A stretch of DNA of 32,679 nucleotides from Muribaculaceae bacterium (GTDB lineage: Bacteria > Bacteroidota > Bacteroidia > Bacteroidales > Muribaculaceae). Under the pieces are notes generated by a model, which saw only the letters and a list, made by a program, of their open reading frames with translations, searched no databases and was not told the DNA's origin. The stretch lies in contig JAFZKD010000094.1 of the NCBI GenBank assembly GCA_017553785.1, forward strand, positions 1 to 32,679, read 5' to 3'. Below, piece after piece: positions 24,285 to 32,669 of the stretch. Both the position numbers and the translations under genes were made by a program. Position 1 is the stretch's first letter. Every line of letters begins with the position of its first letter.

Positions 24285-26024
24285 ATGACCAAAACCAGAA
24301 TTACTTCGTTATTCACAGCACTCCTGCTAGTGATGACAGCATCGGCCCAAGTACTGTTTGACGGCAAAAAGCCGGCGATTGACACCTTGACAGGCACTTG
24401 GTTGATCACGGTGCCTAAAGCCTACTTCGGGACCAATCACACGGCCGTTGTGACCCTCGACGAATCGGTGACAAGATGTTACATCGACGGGGCGAGAGTG
24501 ACCAGCAACTATACCTTTCACAACATTCAGCCCAACATGACCTACCATGTGCAGGTTATCAGCAGCACTAGCATGGTCGAAGCGAACATCCAGTTCACCC
24601 ACTGGCCTGTGGTTCAGATTTATGGGTCATTTGTCAAGAGGCCATATGCCTGGGGAACCGTTGTCTATACCCATCCCGATTCAACTCAGCAGCAAACCAT
24701 TAATTCTCGGGTGCGTTGGGCAGGCAGTTCAACAGCCGACGCGGGCCGTGAAAAGCACAATTTCCATCTGAAATTCTATAATCCTGACGGAAGCAAAAAG
24801 GATATGTCTTTCTTTGGGCTCCGCCACGATTTCCACTGGCGTCTTGACGCTGGACAAATCGATTTCTCAAGGGTCCGCAACCGTGTCGCCAAGGACATTT
24901 GGGCTCAGTTCGCCTCTTTGCCGCACTACGCTTCGATTGAGCCCAAAACTCCCTACAGCTATGTTCGAGGCGACTTTGTCGAGGTATTCCTCAACGATGA
25001 ATACATGGGCATCTACAGTCTGAATGAGCACATGGATCGACAGCAGCTCAAACTCAAGAAATATGACTACACCAACAAGGTGTTTCATGGCGGATTGTGG
25101 AAACCCATGAAATGGAGTTACATCACCACGTTCTATTCTCTTGCTGACTTTGACGCCAACAAAAAGAACTGGGATGAGTTCTACATGAAGTATCCCAATA
25201 TTGATGATGTGAAACCGACAAATTATCAGACGCTGTACGATGCCCTGTACTTCACTCAGCATTCCAGCGACAAGGTTTTTATGGACAGCGCCAGGTACTA
25301 CTTCGATATTCCTGTATTCCGCGACTTCTATTTATTCACCATCCTGTTACAGGCACCAGATAATGTCGGCAAAAACGTCTATTATGCATGCTATGATGCC
25401 GCTACCGACAAGAGATTGACCCTCGCGATTTGGGACCTTGACTGCACTCAAGGACAGTTTTGGAGCAATGTGGGAAACAACTATCACAACGCGAAAGTCG
25501 GTCCTGAAGTCGATTTCAGAACCGAACAACTCAGTGCGCACAAGGTTTATAAGAGGTTATGGACCCTCGACCCGTCGTTCCATGGATTGGCGACCGAACG
25601 CTACTGGGAACTGCGAAGCACCACATTCAACCCCGACAGCATCGTGGCGCGATACAAGGCATATTTTGATGAGATGAAAAGCTGTGGCGCCGACCAACGG
25701 GAGATTACCCGATGGAACCGTTGCTACGACTTGGGAGGTCGTGAGCTGAACTTCGACAACGAACTTGTGTACCTTCGCAACTGGTGGAATATCCACATCG
25801 CCTATCTGGACAGCAACGTGTTCATCCCATATCAGGACGGTGATGTGAACTTCGACCACGAGGTCAATATTGATGATGTCTCGGCCTTGATTGACTATCT
25901 GCTGTATAATGAAACAAACATCAATGAGTACCGTGCCGACTATGACCGAGACGGGAAAATCAACATCGATGATATCACCTCACTCATTGATGTGCTGTTA
26001 TCCAAAAACAACGCATCACTTTGA
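24285..26024 (+). CDS. Secreted CotH-kinase-like protein with C-terminal dockerin-like repeats
   Basis: 579 residues from the ATG at 24285 (MTKTRITSLFTALLLVMTASAQ), a signal peptide placed after the mapped promoter. Residues about 120-500 match the CotH family: RVRWAGSSTADAGREKHNFH, KDMSFFGLRHDFHWRLDA, VEVFLNDEYMGIYSLNEHMD, and LAIWDLDCTQGQFW with the acidic residues expected in a kinase-like metal site. CotH of Bacillus is a spore-coat protein kinase; the role of the many secreted Bacteroidetes homologues is unknown. The C terminus has two dockerin-like repeats (GDVNFDHEVNIDDVSALIDY and YDRDGKINIDDITSLIDV). The last 9 bp overlap the convergent 78-residue gene. Confidence 0.85.
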   Translation: MTKTRITSLFTALLLVMTASAQVLFDGKKPAIDTLTGTWLITVPKAYFGTNHTAVVTLDESVTRCYIDGARVTSNYTFHNIQPNMTYHVQVISSTSMVEANIQFTHWPVVQIYGSFVKRPYAWGTVVYTHPDSTQQQTINSRVRWAGSSTADAGREKHNFHLKFYNPDGSKKDMSFFGLRHDFHWRLDAGQIDFSRVRNRVAKDIWAQFASLPHYASIEPKTPYSYVRGDFVEVFLNDEYMGIYSLNEHMDRQQLKLKKYDYTNKVFHGGLWKPMKWSYITTFYSLADFDANKKNWDEFYMKYPNIDDVKPTNYQTLYDALYFTQHSSDKVFMDSARYYFDIPVFRDFYLFTILLQAPDNVGKNVYYACYDAATDKRLTLAIWDLDCTQGQFWSNVGNNYHNAKVGPEVDFRTEQLSAHKVYKRLWTLDPSFHGLATERYWELRSTTFNPDSIVARYKAYFDEMKSCGADQREITRWNRCYDLGGRELNFDNELVYLRNWWNIHIAYLDSNVFIPYQDGDVNFDHEVNIDDVSALIDYLLYNETNINEYRADYDRDGKINIDDITSLIDVLLSKNNASL

Positions 26025-26252
26025 AAGAAGGCGGACGTAGCCGCCAATGCTCTTGTCAGGGCTAACAATAGTGTAGGAATCGGGGGTATCAACTACTTTC
26101 CAACCCGATGAATCGGTAGGGTCTATACTGTGCTCGAGCATATCTCTCAACTCAGCAAACTTGTCGAGTGCCTGCTGCCCGTCGCTATAGTTGTACACAT
26201 CGCTCATTGCCGAGTCCTCGCTTTGGTATTCAAACACTACTTGATATTTCAT
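26016..26252 (-). CDS. Small hypothetical protein
   Basis: 78 residues (MKYQVVFEYQSEDSAMSDVY...). I do not recognise a family. It is acidic, soluble-looking and lacks a signal or membrane segment; the pattern beta strand (YQVVFEY), helix (GQQALDKFAELRDMLEHSI), beta strands (WKVVDT, YTIVS) is plausible for a small alpha/beta fold. Its stop overlaps the 3' end of the CotH-like gene by 9 bp. It begins 60 bp after the glycerophosphodiesterase-like gene on the same strand and has no clear promoter of its own, so the two may be co-transcribed. Confidence 0.65.
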   Translation of the reverse strand: MKYQVVFEYQSEDSAMSDVYNYSDGQQALDKFAELRDMLEHSIDPTDSSGWKVVDTPDSYTIVSPDKSIGGYVRLLSK

Positions 26253-26312
26253 AAGGTTCTGTTCTTGGGCGGGAAAAACTCTTTCATTCCTTGCTGAAGC
26301 GCGTGTTATCAG

Positions 26313-27287
26313 TCATTGTCCCATGACCTTATTGGTCTGGATGGTGCCATCGCTCATGTGCTTGACACTGATGTAGATGCCGCTTTGGGCGTTACTCTTG
26401 TCCACACTCGCGCCAGTCATTGTGTAATAGTCTATAGCATCAACACTCACGGGGTCACACTGGGGCTGTTCCAGTCCGTCATCACCCCAATCAATGTCAT
26501 CAAGTTCGGGCATTTCCTTGGCATTGAGTGAGTTGCAGGTCATCATATAAACACCCATATTGCCATATTTCAAGTAATTGGCTCTGCTGTCTACGGTCCA
26601 CATGGCCACATTCAGCCCCATGTGATGGAAGGTCTTGACGGTGTTGGCGTCAAAGTTGCCGATCGAGATGCTGGGGTTGAGGCCATATTGGCTGCACCAG
26701 TCCTCGTTGCCCTCCCAGTTAGCGTTACACAGCCACTGACGGGTGAACTGGGGATAGTTGGTGGCAATATACTCCTGGGAATTTTTCATCGACGTGAGAA
26801 AGATGGCCTTGTCGGCCAGGCCTTGGTCAATGACCAGATGCACGAGGCCTTCAAAGTTGCTCATGTCGTTATTGTTGATGCCTGTCGTCCACTTGAGTTC
26901 CATGACGGGGAACACGCCTTTCTCGACACAGATGGCCAGGTATTCGGCAACTGTGCAAATGTGCCCCTTGTAGGTCACTCCGCCACGGGTCTGGGTATAT
27001 TCCTCGGCCTTCAGTTCGGCTAATGTGGCATTGGCAACGGTAAGGTTGCCACCCAGACGGTTGGTGGTCTCATCATGGCTGATGACATAGAATCCGTCCT
27101 TAGTCACACGCACGTCGCACTCCAACCCGTCATAGCCGTACACGTCAACACCATTGCGGTAGGCTTCGACTGTGTTCTCAACCCCAATGTTGCAACCGCG
27201 ATGACCAACAAGCAAGGGTTTCCATGCCCAGGCGTCGGCCGCAATAATCATCACAAGCAATAAAGTAAAAAGTCGTCTCATCACCAT
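26313..27287 (-). CDS. Secreted glycerophosphodiester phosphodiesterase family protein
   Basis: 324 residues. Signal peptide MRRLFTLLLVMIIAADAWAW (start at 27287 or two codons later at 27281). GDPD TIM-barrel signature: GHRG with His29 and Arg30, ENT with Glu37, GLECDVR with Glu56 and Asp58, and SHDET with His71, all the expected catalytic and metal residues. It probably cleaves glycerophosphodiesters from lipid head groups in the periplasm or outside the cell. After about residue 270 comes a tail with YYTMTGASV, GIYISVKHMSDG and NKVMG, which resembles the C-terminal sorting domains of Bacteroidetes secreted proteins. It is 79 bp from the rfbB stop but has its own -7 element. Confidence 0.88.
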   Translation of the reverse strand: MVMRRLFTLLLVMIIAADAWAWKPLLVGHRGCNIGVENTVEAYRNGVDVYGYDGLECDVRVTKDGFYVISHDETTNRLGGNLTVANATLAELKAEEYTQTRGGVTYKGHICTVAEYLAICVEKGVFPVMELKWTTGINNNDMSNFEGLVHLVIDQGLADKAIFLTSMKNSQEYIATNYPQFTRQWLCNANWEGNEDWCSQYGLNPSISIGNFDANTVKTFHHMGLNVAMWTVDSRANYLKYGNMGVYMMTCNSLNAKEMPELDDIDWGDDGLEQPQCDPVSVDAIDYYTMTGASVDKSNAQSGIYISVKHMSDGTIQTNKVMGQ

Positions 27288-27323
27288 TATCGTTTTTAAT
27301 TTTTGTTATGTGATTAGCACCGG

Positions 27324-27331
27324 CAAATGTA
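27324..27331 (-). promoter_or_regulatory. Promoter -7 element of the glycerophosphodiesterase-like gene
   Basis: TACATTTG on the minus strand, 36 bp before the start codon, inside the gap after rfbB. Confidence 0.6.
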
Positions 27332-27366
27332 CATTAACGAGACTTTACCTTCATGTAGAACAGTGC

Positions 27367-28566
27367 CTAGCGGTTGCCGTACATTTCCTCGTAATAGCGC
27401 TGGTAGTCGCCGCTGGTGACGCTGTTGACCCAAGGCTGGTGGTCGAGGTTCCAGCGAATGGTTTTCTCTATGCCCTCGGTGAAGGGCGTCTCGGGGTACC
27501 AGCCCAGTTCGCGGGCAATCTTGCTGGGATCGATGGCGTAGCGCATATCGTGGCCGGGACGATCGGTGACAAACTCGATGAGGTCGTTGTTGATGGCATC
27601 GAGGTCGCACTTGAGCAACTGTTGATATTCGGGTTCCTCGCGCATGATGCGTGCGATGATGGCAATGACCTGCTTGACGATGTTGATGTTGCTCTCCTCG
27701 TTGAAGCCACCAATGTTATAGACTTCGCCGACGGTGCCTTGACGAAGCACCAGGTCGATGCCCTTGCAGTGGTCCTCGACATAGAGCCAGTCGCGCACGT
27801 TCTCGCCCTTGCCATAAACGGGGAGTTTCTTGCCCTCGAGGATGTTTTTGATGATGAGCGGAATCAACTTCTCGGGGAAGTGATAAGGGCCGTAGTTATT
27901 GCTGCAGCGGGTGATGTTGACGGGCAGGCCGTAGGTCTCGTGATAGGCCATGGTAATGAGGTCGGCGCTGGTCTTGCTGGCCGAATAGGGTGAACGCGGC
28001 GCCAGCGGTGTCTCCTCGATGAAGAAGTGGCGGCCATAGGTCTTGAGGTCGGTGCGGCCCTCGATGACCTCGCGCACATCATCGCTCACCTCCAGCGGCT
28101 GCGGCTCGTCAAAGTCCTTGGCCAGCGAGCCATAAACCTCATCGGTGGAAATTTGCAGATACTTTTTCCCGGGAGCGTAAGTGTTATGACCCTCGGCATC
28201 CTTGCCCGTGAACCAGGCCTCGCGGGCGCAGTCGAGCATGTTTTGGGTACCCAGGATGTTGGTCTCGAGGAAGAGGCGCGGGTTGGTGATGCTGCGATCC
28301 ACATGGCTCTCGGCAGCGAAGTTGACGATGTAGTCCACGTCATAGTCGCGCATGATGCCCTGTACCAGCTCGCGGTTACCCACGTCGCCACGGATGAAGG
28401 TCACGTTGGAACGCTCTATCTCCTCCTTGATGGAAGCTAGGTTGCCGGCATAGGTCAAGGCGTCAAGAATGATAATCTCGATGTTATCGCCATACTTGTC
28501 AAGGATGTATTTCACAAAGTTCGAGCCGATAAAACCCGCGGCTCCGGTAACAAGATAAGTCTTCAT
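27367..28566 (-). CDS. rfbB: dTDP-glucose 4,6-dehydratase
   Basis: 399 residues, longer than the usual 340-360. It makes dTDP-4-keto-6-deoxyglucose for rhamnose and other surface sugars. NAD-binding GAAGFIG at 8-14, catalytic STDEVYG (Thr141-Asp142-Glu143) and YSASK (Tyr194, Lys198) are all present, as is NNYGPYHFPEKLIPL near 230. The extra length is mainly an insertion at about 152-184 (SLAKDFDEPQPLE... to HFFIEE) just before the active-site tyrosine. The other rhamnose genes are not adjacent, so the enzyme's pathway partners are encoded elsewhere. Confidence 0.95.
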   Translation of the reverse strand: MKTYLVTGAAGFIGSNFVKYILDKYGDNIEIIILDALTYAGNLASIKEEIERSNVTFIRGDVGNRELVQGIMRDYDVDYIVNFAAESHVDRSITNPRLFLETNILGTQNMLDCAREAWFTGKDAEGHNTYAPGKKYLQISTDEVYGSLAKDFDEPQPLEVSDDVREVIEGRTDLKTYGRHFFIEETPLAPRSPYSASKTSADLITMAYHETYGLPVNITRCSNNYGPYHFPEKLIPLIIKNILEGKKLPVYGKGENVRDWLYVEDHCKGIDLVLRQGTVGEVYNIGGFNEESNINIVKQVIAIIARIMREEPEYQQLLKCDLDAINNDLIEFVTDRPGHDMRYAIDPSKIARELGWYPETPFTEGIEKTIRWNLDHQPWVNSVTSGDYQRYYEEMYGNR

Positions 28567-28592
28567 AACTGCAACGGTTTTTGTTTAAACTA

Positions 28593-28600
28593 CAAAGATA
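28593..28600 (-). promoter_or_regulatory. Promoter -7 element of rfbB
   Basis: TATCTTTG on the minus strand, 26 bp before the rfbB start, back to back with the patatin-gene promoter. Confidence 0.6.
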
Positions 28601-28623
28601 GCTATTATCATCAAAAAAATATG

Positions 28624-28631
28624 TAATTTTG
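28624..28631 (+). promoter_or_regulatory. Promoter -7 element of the patatin-barrel gene
   Basis: TAATTTTG, 20 bp before the ATG at 28652; no clear -33 element. Confidence 0.55.
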
Positions 28632-28651
28632 CCAAAAAATAGACTTTTCGC

Positions 28652-30691
28652 ATGAAACGTTTCATCTCATCTCTTATATTGATATTGACAGTTGCCGGCA
28701 TCGTAGCCCAACCCATCACCCAACCTCAAAAAGAAAATACTGAACGCAAAAAAGTAGCTGTCGTGCTATGTGGCGGCGGTGCAATGGGCACTATTCACAT
28801 CGGTGCGCTCAAGGTGCTTGAAGAGGCCGGCATGCCCATCGACATGGTGACCGGCACATCGATGGGCAGCATCATCGGCGGCATGTATGCCGTGGGTTAC
28901 AATGCTGCTGACATCGAGGACATCGTCAACAGCATGGACTGGGGCGACATCCTGCGCGACCGCCTGTCGATGAGGAACCAGACGCTTGATGAGCGCGAAC
29001 GCCAGAACATCTACCTGTTTGACTACCGTCTGTTTCTGGACAGCAGCAAAGACACGTTGGCCGGAGGTTTCATTCGCGGCACCAACGTCGAGAAGACGTT
29101 GCGCCACTACCTGCGCCAGCCCGAGGACATCGACTTCAAGTCATTACCCCGCCCGTTTGGCTGCATCGCCACCGACCTGGTTACCGACAGCGAAGTCGTG
29201 CTTGACCATGGCTCGCTGGCCAAGTCGATACGCGCCAGTATGGCCGTTCCCGGCGTTTTTGCGCCCGTGAGAATGGACCCCTATATCCTTGTTGACGGCG
29301 GCACAAAAAACAATTTCCCTGCCGACCTGGCCCGCAAGATGGGTGCCGACATCGTCATCGGCGTGCTGACCGATTTGGGACTTAACGAGGACTACTATTC
29401 AACTAAAGACATCTTGGAGCGATCGGTGGGAGCCGACATCCATAACCGCAGCCTCGAGAATATGAAGTATTGCGACCTGGTAATTCGTGTTCCCGTGAGG
29501 GGTTACTCGGCGGCCCACTTCTACCGCTCGGCCATTAAGAACCTGATTAAGCGAGGAGAAGACGCCACGAGGGAACAGATGAACTCCATCATGCAACTCA
29601 AGAAACATGCTGGTGTGCCCGCCGATTACATGCCCGAGTACAGCTTCATTCACTTGAGTGATGTTGACAATACTCAAGCTAACAAACTCGTGAACGAGGA
29701 GAATGCAAAAAACTCCATCAAGGCGAGTGTGGGACTGCGTTATGACACCGAGGAGCTGGTAGCAGCTCAAATCGGCGCGACATATTACTACGGAGACCGA
29801 TTGGAAAAGAGAGTGGACCTGACCTTAAGGCTGGGCAAGCGCACCATGGGCAAACTGGCATGGAACATGAGCCTGAAGCCTCATCGCAAGATAGGCCTAT
29901 CCTATGAAATCTGGCACAATGACATCAACCTATACCAACGCAGTCACCGCTCAGATAATCTGATGTTCATCTACCAGAAGGCCAATGCCACGCTGTTTTC
30001 GCTTGACGCGCTCAACCTGAATGTTGATTTAGGCCTCTCGTGGGAACATTACCACCACTACGATGTGCTGAGCAACGAGTACAGCATCAGCAACTTCAAG
30101 AAAAATGAGCACTACTTCAAGTATCATGCAGGAGCGCAGTACAACACCGAAGACCATTGGTACTTCACCCGCAAGGGTATGCGAGCTAACGTAAGATACG
30201 CCTATTATACTGATAACCTCGTCCAGTGGAACGGCCACGGCGGCATCAGCGAATGGATGGCACTATGGCGCATGACATTGCCCCTAACAGGCACGACGCA
30301 CGTGCAACCGATGGTATCGGGCCGACTGCTCTTTGGCGACGATATTCCCGCGAGTGCCGCAAACATGATGGGCGGCAACCGCTTTGGCATCTATTATCCC
30401 CAGCAGTTGCCGTTCGCCGGCATTGGTCACTGCCATGCCATGGACAGCAAGGTATTGATTGCCGGACTCAAACTGCAACAACGCCTGTTCAACGACCATT
30501 ATATCATTATCAAGGGACAAGTGGCCGAGCAAAACAACAAACTGGGCCACATCTTTGACAACAAGCCCATCTGGGGTGCCCAACTCGGCTATTCCTACAA
30601 CAGCATAGTCGGTCCCCTGGGCGGTTCAATTAGCTGGAGCAACTTCACCAAGAAGGTCTATCTCTACGTCAACCTGGGCTTCGAGTTCTAA
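28652..30691 (+). CDS. Patatin-like phospholipase fused to an outer-membrane beta-barrel
   Basis: 679 residues. Signal peptide MKRFISSLILILTVAGIVAQ. Patatin domain about 34-330: oxyanion loop CGGGAMG at 40-46, nucleophile GTSMG with Ser70, and catalytic Asp215 in VDGG, so the Ser-Asp dyad is complete. Residues about 370-679 form a barrel of the Omp85/surface-antigen type, rich in alternating aromatic strands (VDLTLRLGKRTMGKLAWNMS, IGLSYEIWH) and ending in phenylalanine (LGFEF), the usual outer-membrane C-terminal signal. The layout equals type Vd autotransporters such as PlpD of Pseudomonas and FplA of Fusobacterium. Whether the patatin part faces out or in cannot be read from sequence. The helix-rich stretch between (about 330-365) may be the POTRA-like linker. 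Confidence 0.9.
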   Translation: MKRFISSLILILTVAGIVAQPITQPQKENTERKKVAVVLCGGGAMGTIHIGALKVLEEAGMPIDMVTGTSMGSIIGGMYAVGYNAADIEDIVNSMDWGDILRDRLSMRNQTLDERERQNIYLFDYRLFLDSSKDTLAGGFIRGTNVEKTLRHYLRQPEDIDFKSLPRPFGCIATDLVTDSEVVLDHGSLAKSIRASMAVPGVFAPVRMDPYILVDGGTKNNFPADLARKMGADIVIGVLTDLGLNEDYYSTKDILERSVGADIHNRSLENMKYCDLVIRVPVRGYSAAHFYRSAIKNLIKRGEDATREQMNSIMQLKKHAGVPADYMPEYSFIHLSDVDNTQANKLVNEENAKNSIKASVGLRYDTEELVAAQIGATYYYGDRLEKRVDLTLRLGKRTMGKLAWNMSLKPHRKIGLSYEIWHNDINLYQRSHRSDNLMFIYQKANATLFSLDALNLNVDLGLSWEHYHHYDVLSNEYSISNFKKNEHYFKYHAGAQYNTEDHWYFTRKGMRANVRYAYYTDNLVQWNGHGGISEWMALWRMTLPLTGTTHVQPMVSGRLLFGDDIPASAANMMGGNRFGIYYPQQLPFAGIGHCHAMDSKVLIAGLKLQQRLFNDHYIIIKGQVAEQNNKLGHIFDNKPIWGAQLGYSYNSIVGPLGGSISWSNFTKKVYLYVNLGFEF

Positions 30692-30716
30692 AAAAGTATA
30701 ATGAGAAGACTATAAA

Positions 30717-30756
30717 CAAAAATGCGGAAGCCGTCGTTCAAGACGCCTCCCGCATT
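30717..30756 (-). terminator. Rho-independent terminator of the aminotransferase operon
   Basis: On the minus strand AATGCGG/CCGCATT extended by GCGTC/GACG-type pairs forms a long stem with a short loop, followed by TTTTTG. It lies about 30 bp after the aminotransferase stop; in the plus direction there is no T run. Confidence 0.85.
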
Positions 30757-30786
30757 GTATGAGGTACAGTTTCTTATCGTATCACC

Positions 30787-32100
30787 TTAAATCGGGTTGT
30801 TCTCGGCGAAGATGGCCATGCGCTCATCAAGGATGTCGTACTGGTGATCCTGAATGAACGAGGTGCACACGCGCAGACCTTCCTGCCATGAGCCAGTGGT
30901 GGCGAGGCAGATGGCGCTCACGCCGTAGTACATCAGTTCGCGTGCCAACTGACCGCTGGTCATGTTGCCGTAGCCGATGGTGAAGTAGAAGCCGTCGGCA
31001 ATGGGTTGGTCACCGTCCATGCCATAAACGATGCGGAATCCATGGCGCGTGAAGATCTCTTTCAGCTTGTGGGCACGCTGACCATAGACGATAACGTCAT
31101 CACGGAAGTGGTACTCACCGTTGCTGGCAGCGTCCATGATGGCTGCCAACGCATACTGGGCGCTGTGGCTCGTGCCCGATGACAGGGCATAGAGCGTGCG
31201 GGTGATGAACACCTTGCCAAAGGGCAGACCGTCGTAGCGGGCCGACAGGTCGGGATAGTGGCGATGGAAGATCGTCGGGCTGATGCAGGTCATCGCGATG
31301 CGCTCACCAGCATAGGAGAACGCCTTGCTGCCACTGATGTGCATGATGTAGTTGTCGGTGTATTTTGCTACACTGGGCTGGAAGGGCGGCTCAAAGGGCT
31401 TGCTGATGTCCAGGCGGAAGTCCATGGCGAAATAAGCCAAATCCTCCAGCACGATGACATCATATTTCGTTGCTAATTCGCCGATGTCCTTCAACTCCTC
31501 GTCGGTCAAGCAAATCCACGCGGGATTATTGGGGTTGCTGTAGATCAAGCAGCACACGTCGCCCTTGCTCATGTATTCCTCGAGTTTAGCACGCAGCTTC
31601 TTGCCACGGAACTCGTAGATGTCGAACGTCTCGTAGGGGACATCCTGGATCTCAAGCTGAAGCTTCTGTACGGGGAAGCCCGGGTCGATAAAGAGCGCCT
31701 TGTTTTTCTTCTTGTTGCTCTGGGTGATGGTGAGCAGCGAGGCGAAGGTGCCCTGCATCGAACCCACGGTGGGGATGCAGCACTCGGGCGGCACGTCAAC
31801 ATCGATAAACGCCTTAATGAAGCGAGAGGTTGCGTCCTTGATCATCGGCTCACCGGGTAAAGCGGGATAGAGGCGGGCGCAGCCGTTCTGCAAGGCCTTA
31901 ATCTGGGCCTCAACGCCGATTTTGGCGGCGGGCAAGCCCGGGATACCCATCTCCATCTTGATGAACTCCTGTCCCGACTCGCGCTCGGCGCGCTCGGCGA
32001 TGGCTTTCACCTCGCGGATGGTGGCGTTGGCATAATCGATGATGCCATACTCGTCAATCGCGCGGTCGATGATCTCGCGGCTAATGGGTGTGGGTCTCAT
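30787..32100 (-). CDS. PLP-dependent aminotransferase, class I/II
   Basis: 437 residues. Fold-type I aminotransferase: SNPNNPAW near 188-195, Asp220 in VVLEDLAYF-like text, and the PLP lysine at about 259 in SGSKAFSYAGERIA; the substrate-carboxylate arginine is probably in LRVCTSF near 409. Its ATG overlaps the stop of iorB by 4 bp (ATGA), implying coupled translation, so it most likely makes the aryl-pyruvates (indole-, phenyl- or hydroxyphenylpyruvate) used by the oxidoreductase. The exact amino-acid preference cannot be read from sequence. Confidence 0.9.
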   Translation of the reverse strand: MRPTPISREIIDRAIDEYGIIDYANATIREVKAIAERAERESGQEFIKMEMGIPGLPAAKIGVEAQIKALQNGCARLYPALPGEPMIKDATSRFIKAFIDVDVPPECCIPTVGSMQGTFASLLTITQSNKKKNKALFIDPGFPVQKLQLEIQDVPYETFDIYEFRGKKLRAKLEEYMSKGDVCCLIYSNPNNPAWICLTDEELKDIGELATKYDVIVLEDLAYFAMDFRLDISKPFEPPFQPSVAKYTDNYIMHISGSKAFSYAGERIAMTCISPTIFHRHYPDLSARYDGLPFGKVFITRTLYALSSGTSHSAQYALAAIMDAASNGEYHFRDDVIVYGQRAHKLKEIFTRHGFRIVYGMDGDQPIADGFYFTIGYGNMTSGQLARELMYYGVSAICLATTGSWQEGLRVCTSFIQDHQYDILDERMAIFAENNPI

Positions 32101-32669
32101 CGCTGGGCCTCCTTTCCTATGGCAAGTGCCTTGAGGTTAGCGTCAACCACGGCGTCGCCCTTGCGGCCAAAGACGCGGCGGATGGCGTTTTCCAGCTTGT
32201 CATACTCGATGCCGAGGGCCTTTTGGGCGGCACCTAGCAGGATGACGTTGGCCGAGCGGGGTATCTCGTTGTCCTTAGCCAACTGCTCGATGTCGAGGGT
32301 GATGACGTTCTTCACCTTGGCAAGTTCGGCCATCACGGTGTCCACCTCGGGATAGTTGGGGATATTGACAAAGGGCTTGCTCGAAGTGATGATCCAGCCC
32401 TCCTTGCTCAGGAAAGGCAGGTAGCGCAGGGCCTCCATCGGCTCCATCGAGATGATAACATCGGCCGAGCCCTTAGCAATCAGGTCGCTGTGGATGGGAT
32501 TGCTGCTGATGCGCAGGTTGGACTGCACGTCACCGCCACGCTGCGACATGCCGTGTACCTCGGCCTGCTTGATATAAAGATTCTCGTGCATGGCTGCTTC
32601 GCCAATCACGGTGGCGATGGAGAGGATGCCTTGTCCACCCACGCCGCAAAGGATGATATCAGTTTTCAT
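32097..32669 (-). CDS. iorB: Indolepyruvate:ferredoxin oxidoreductase, beta subunit
   Basis: 190 residues, normal for the subunit. It carries the gamma-type domain of 2-oxoacid:ferredoxin oxidoreductases: CGVGGQGI at 8-15 and EVHGMSQRGGDVQSNLRIS near 37-55 are diagnostic. With IorA it oxidatively decarboxylates aryl pyruvates to aryl-acetyl-CoA, reducing ferredoxin. The start at 32669 is 10 bp from the right edge; an iorA gene ending in an overlapping TGA (ATGA) would fit, but its body is outside the window. Confidence 0.94.
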   Translation of the reverse strand: MKTDIILCGVGGQGILSIATVIGEAAMHENLYIKQAEVHGMSQRGGDVQSNLRISSNPIHSDLIAKGSADVIISMEPMEALRYLPFLSKEGWIITSSKPFVNIPNYPEVDTVMAELAKVKNVITLDIEQLAKDNEIPRSANVILLGAAQKALGIEYDKLENAIRRVFGRKGDAVVDANLKALAIGKEAQR

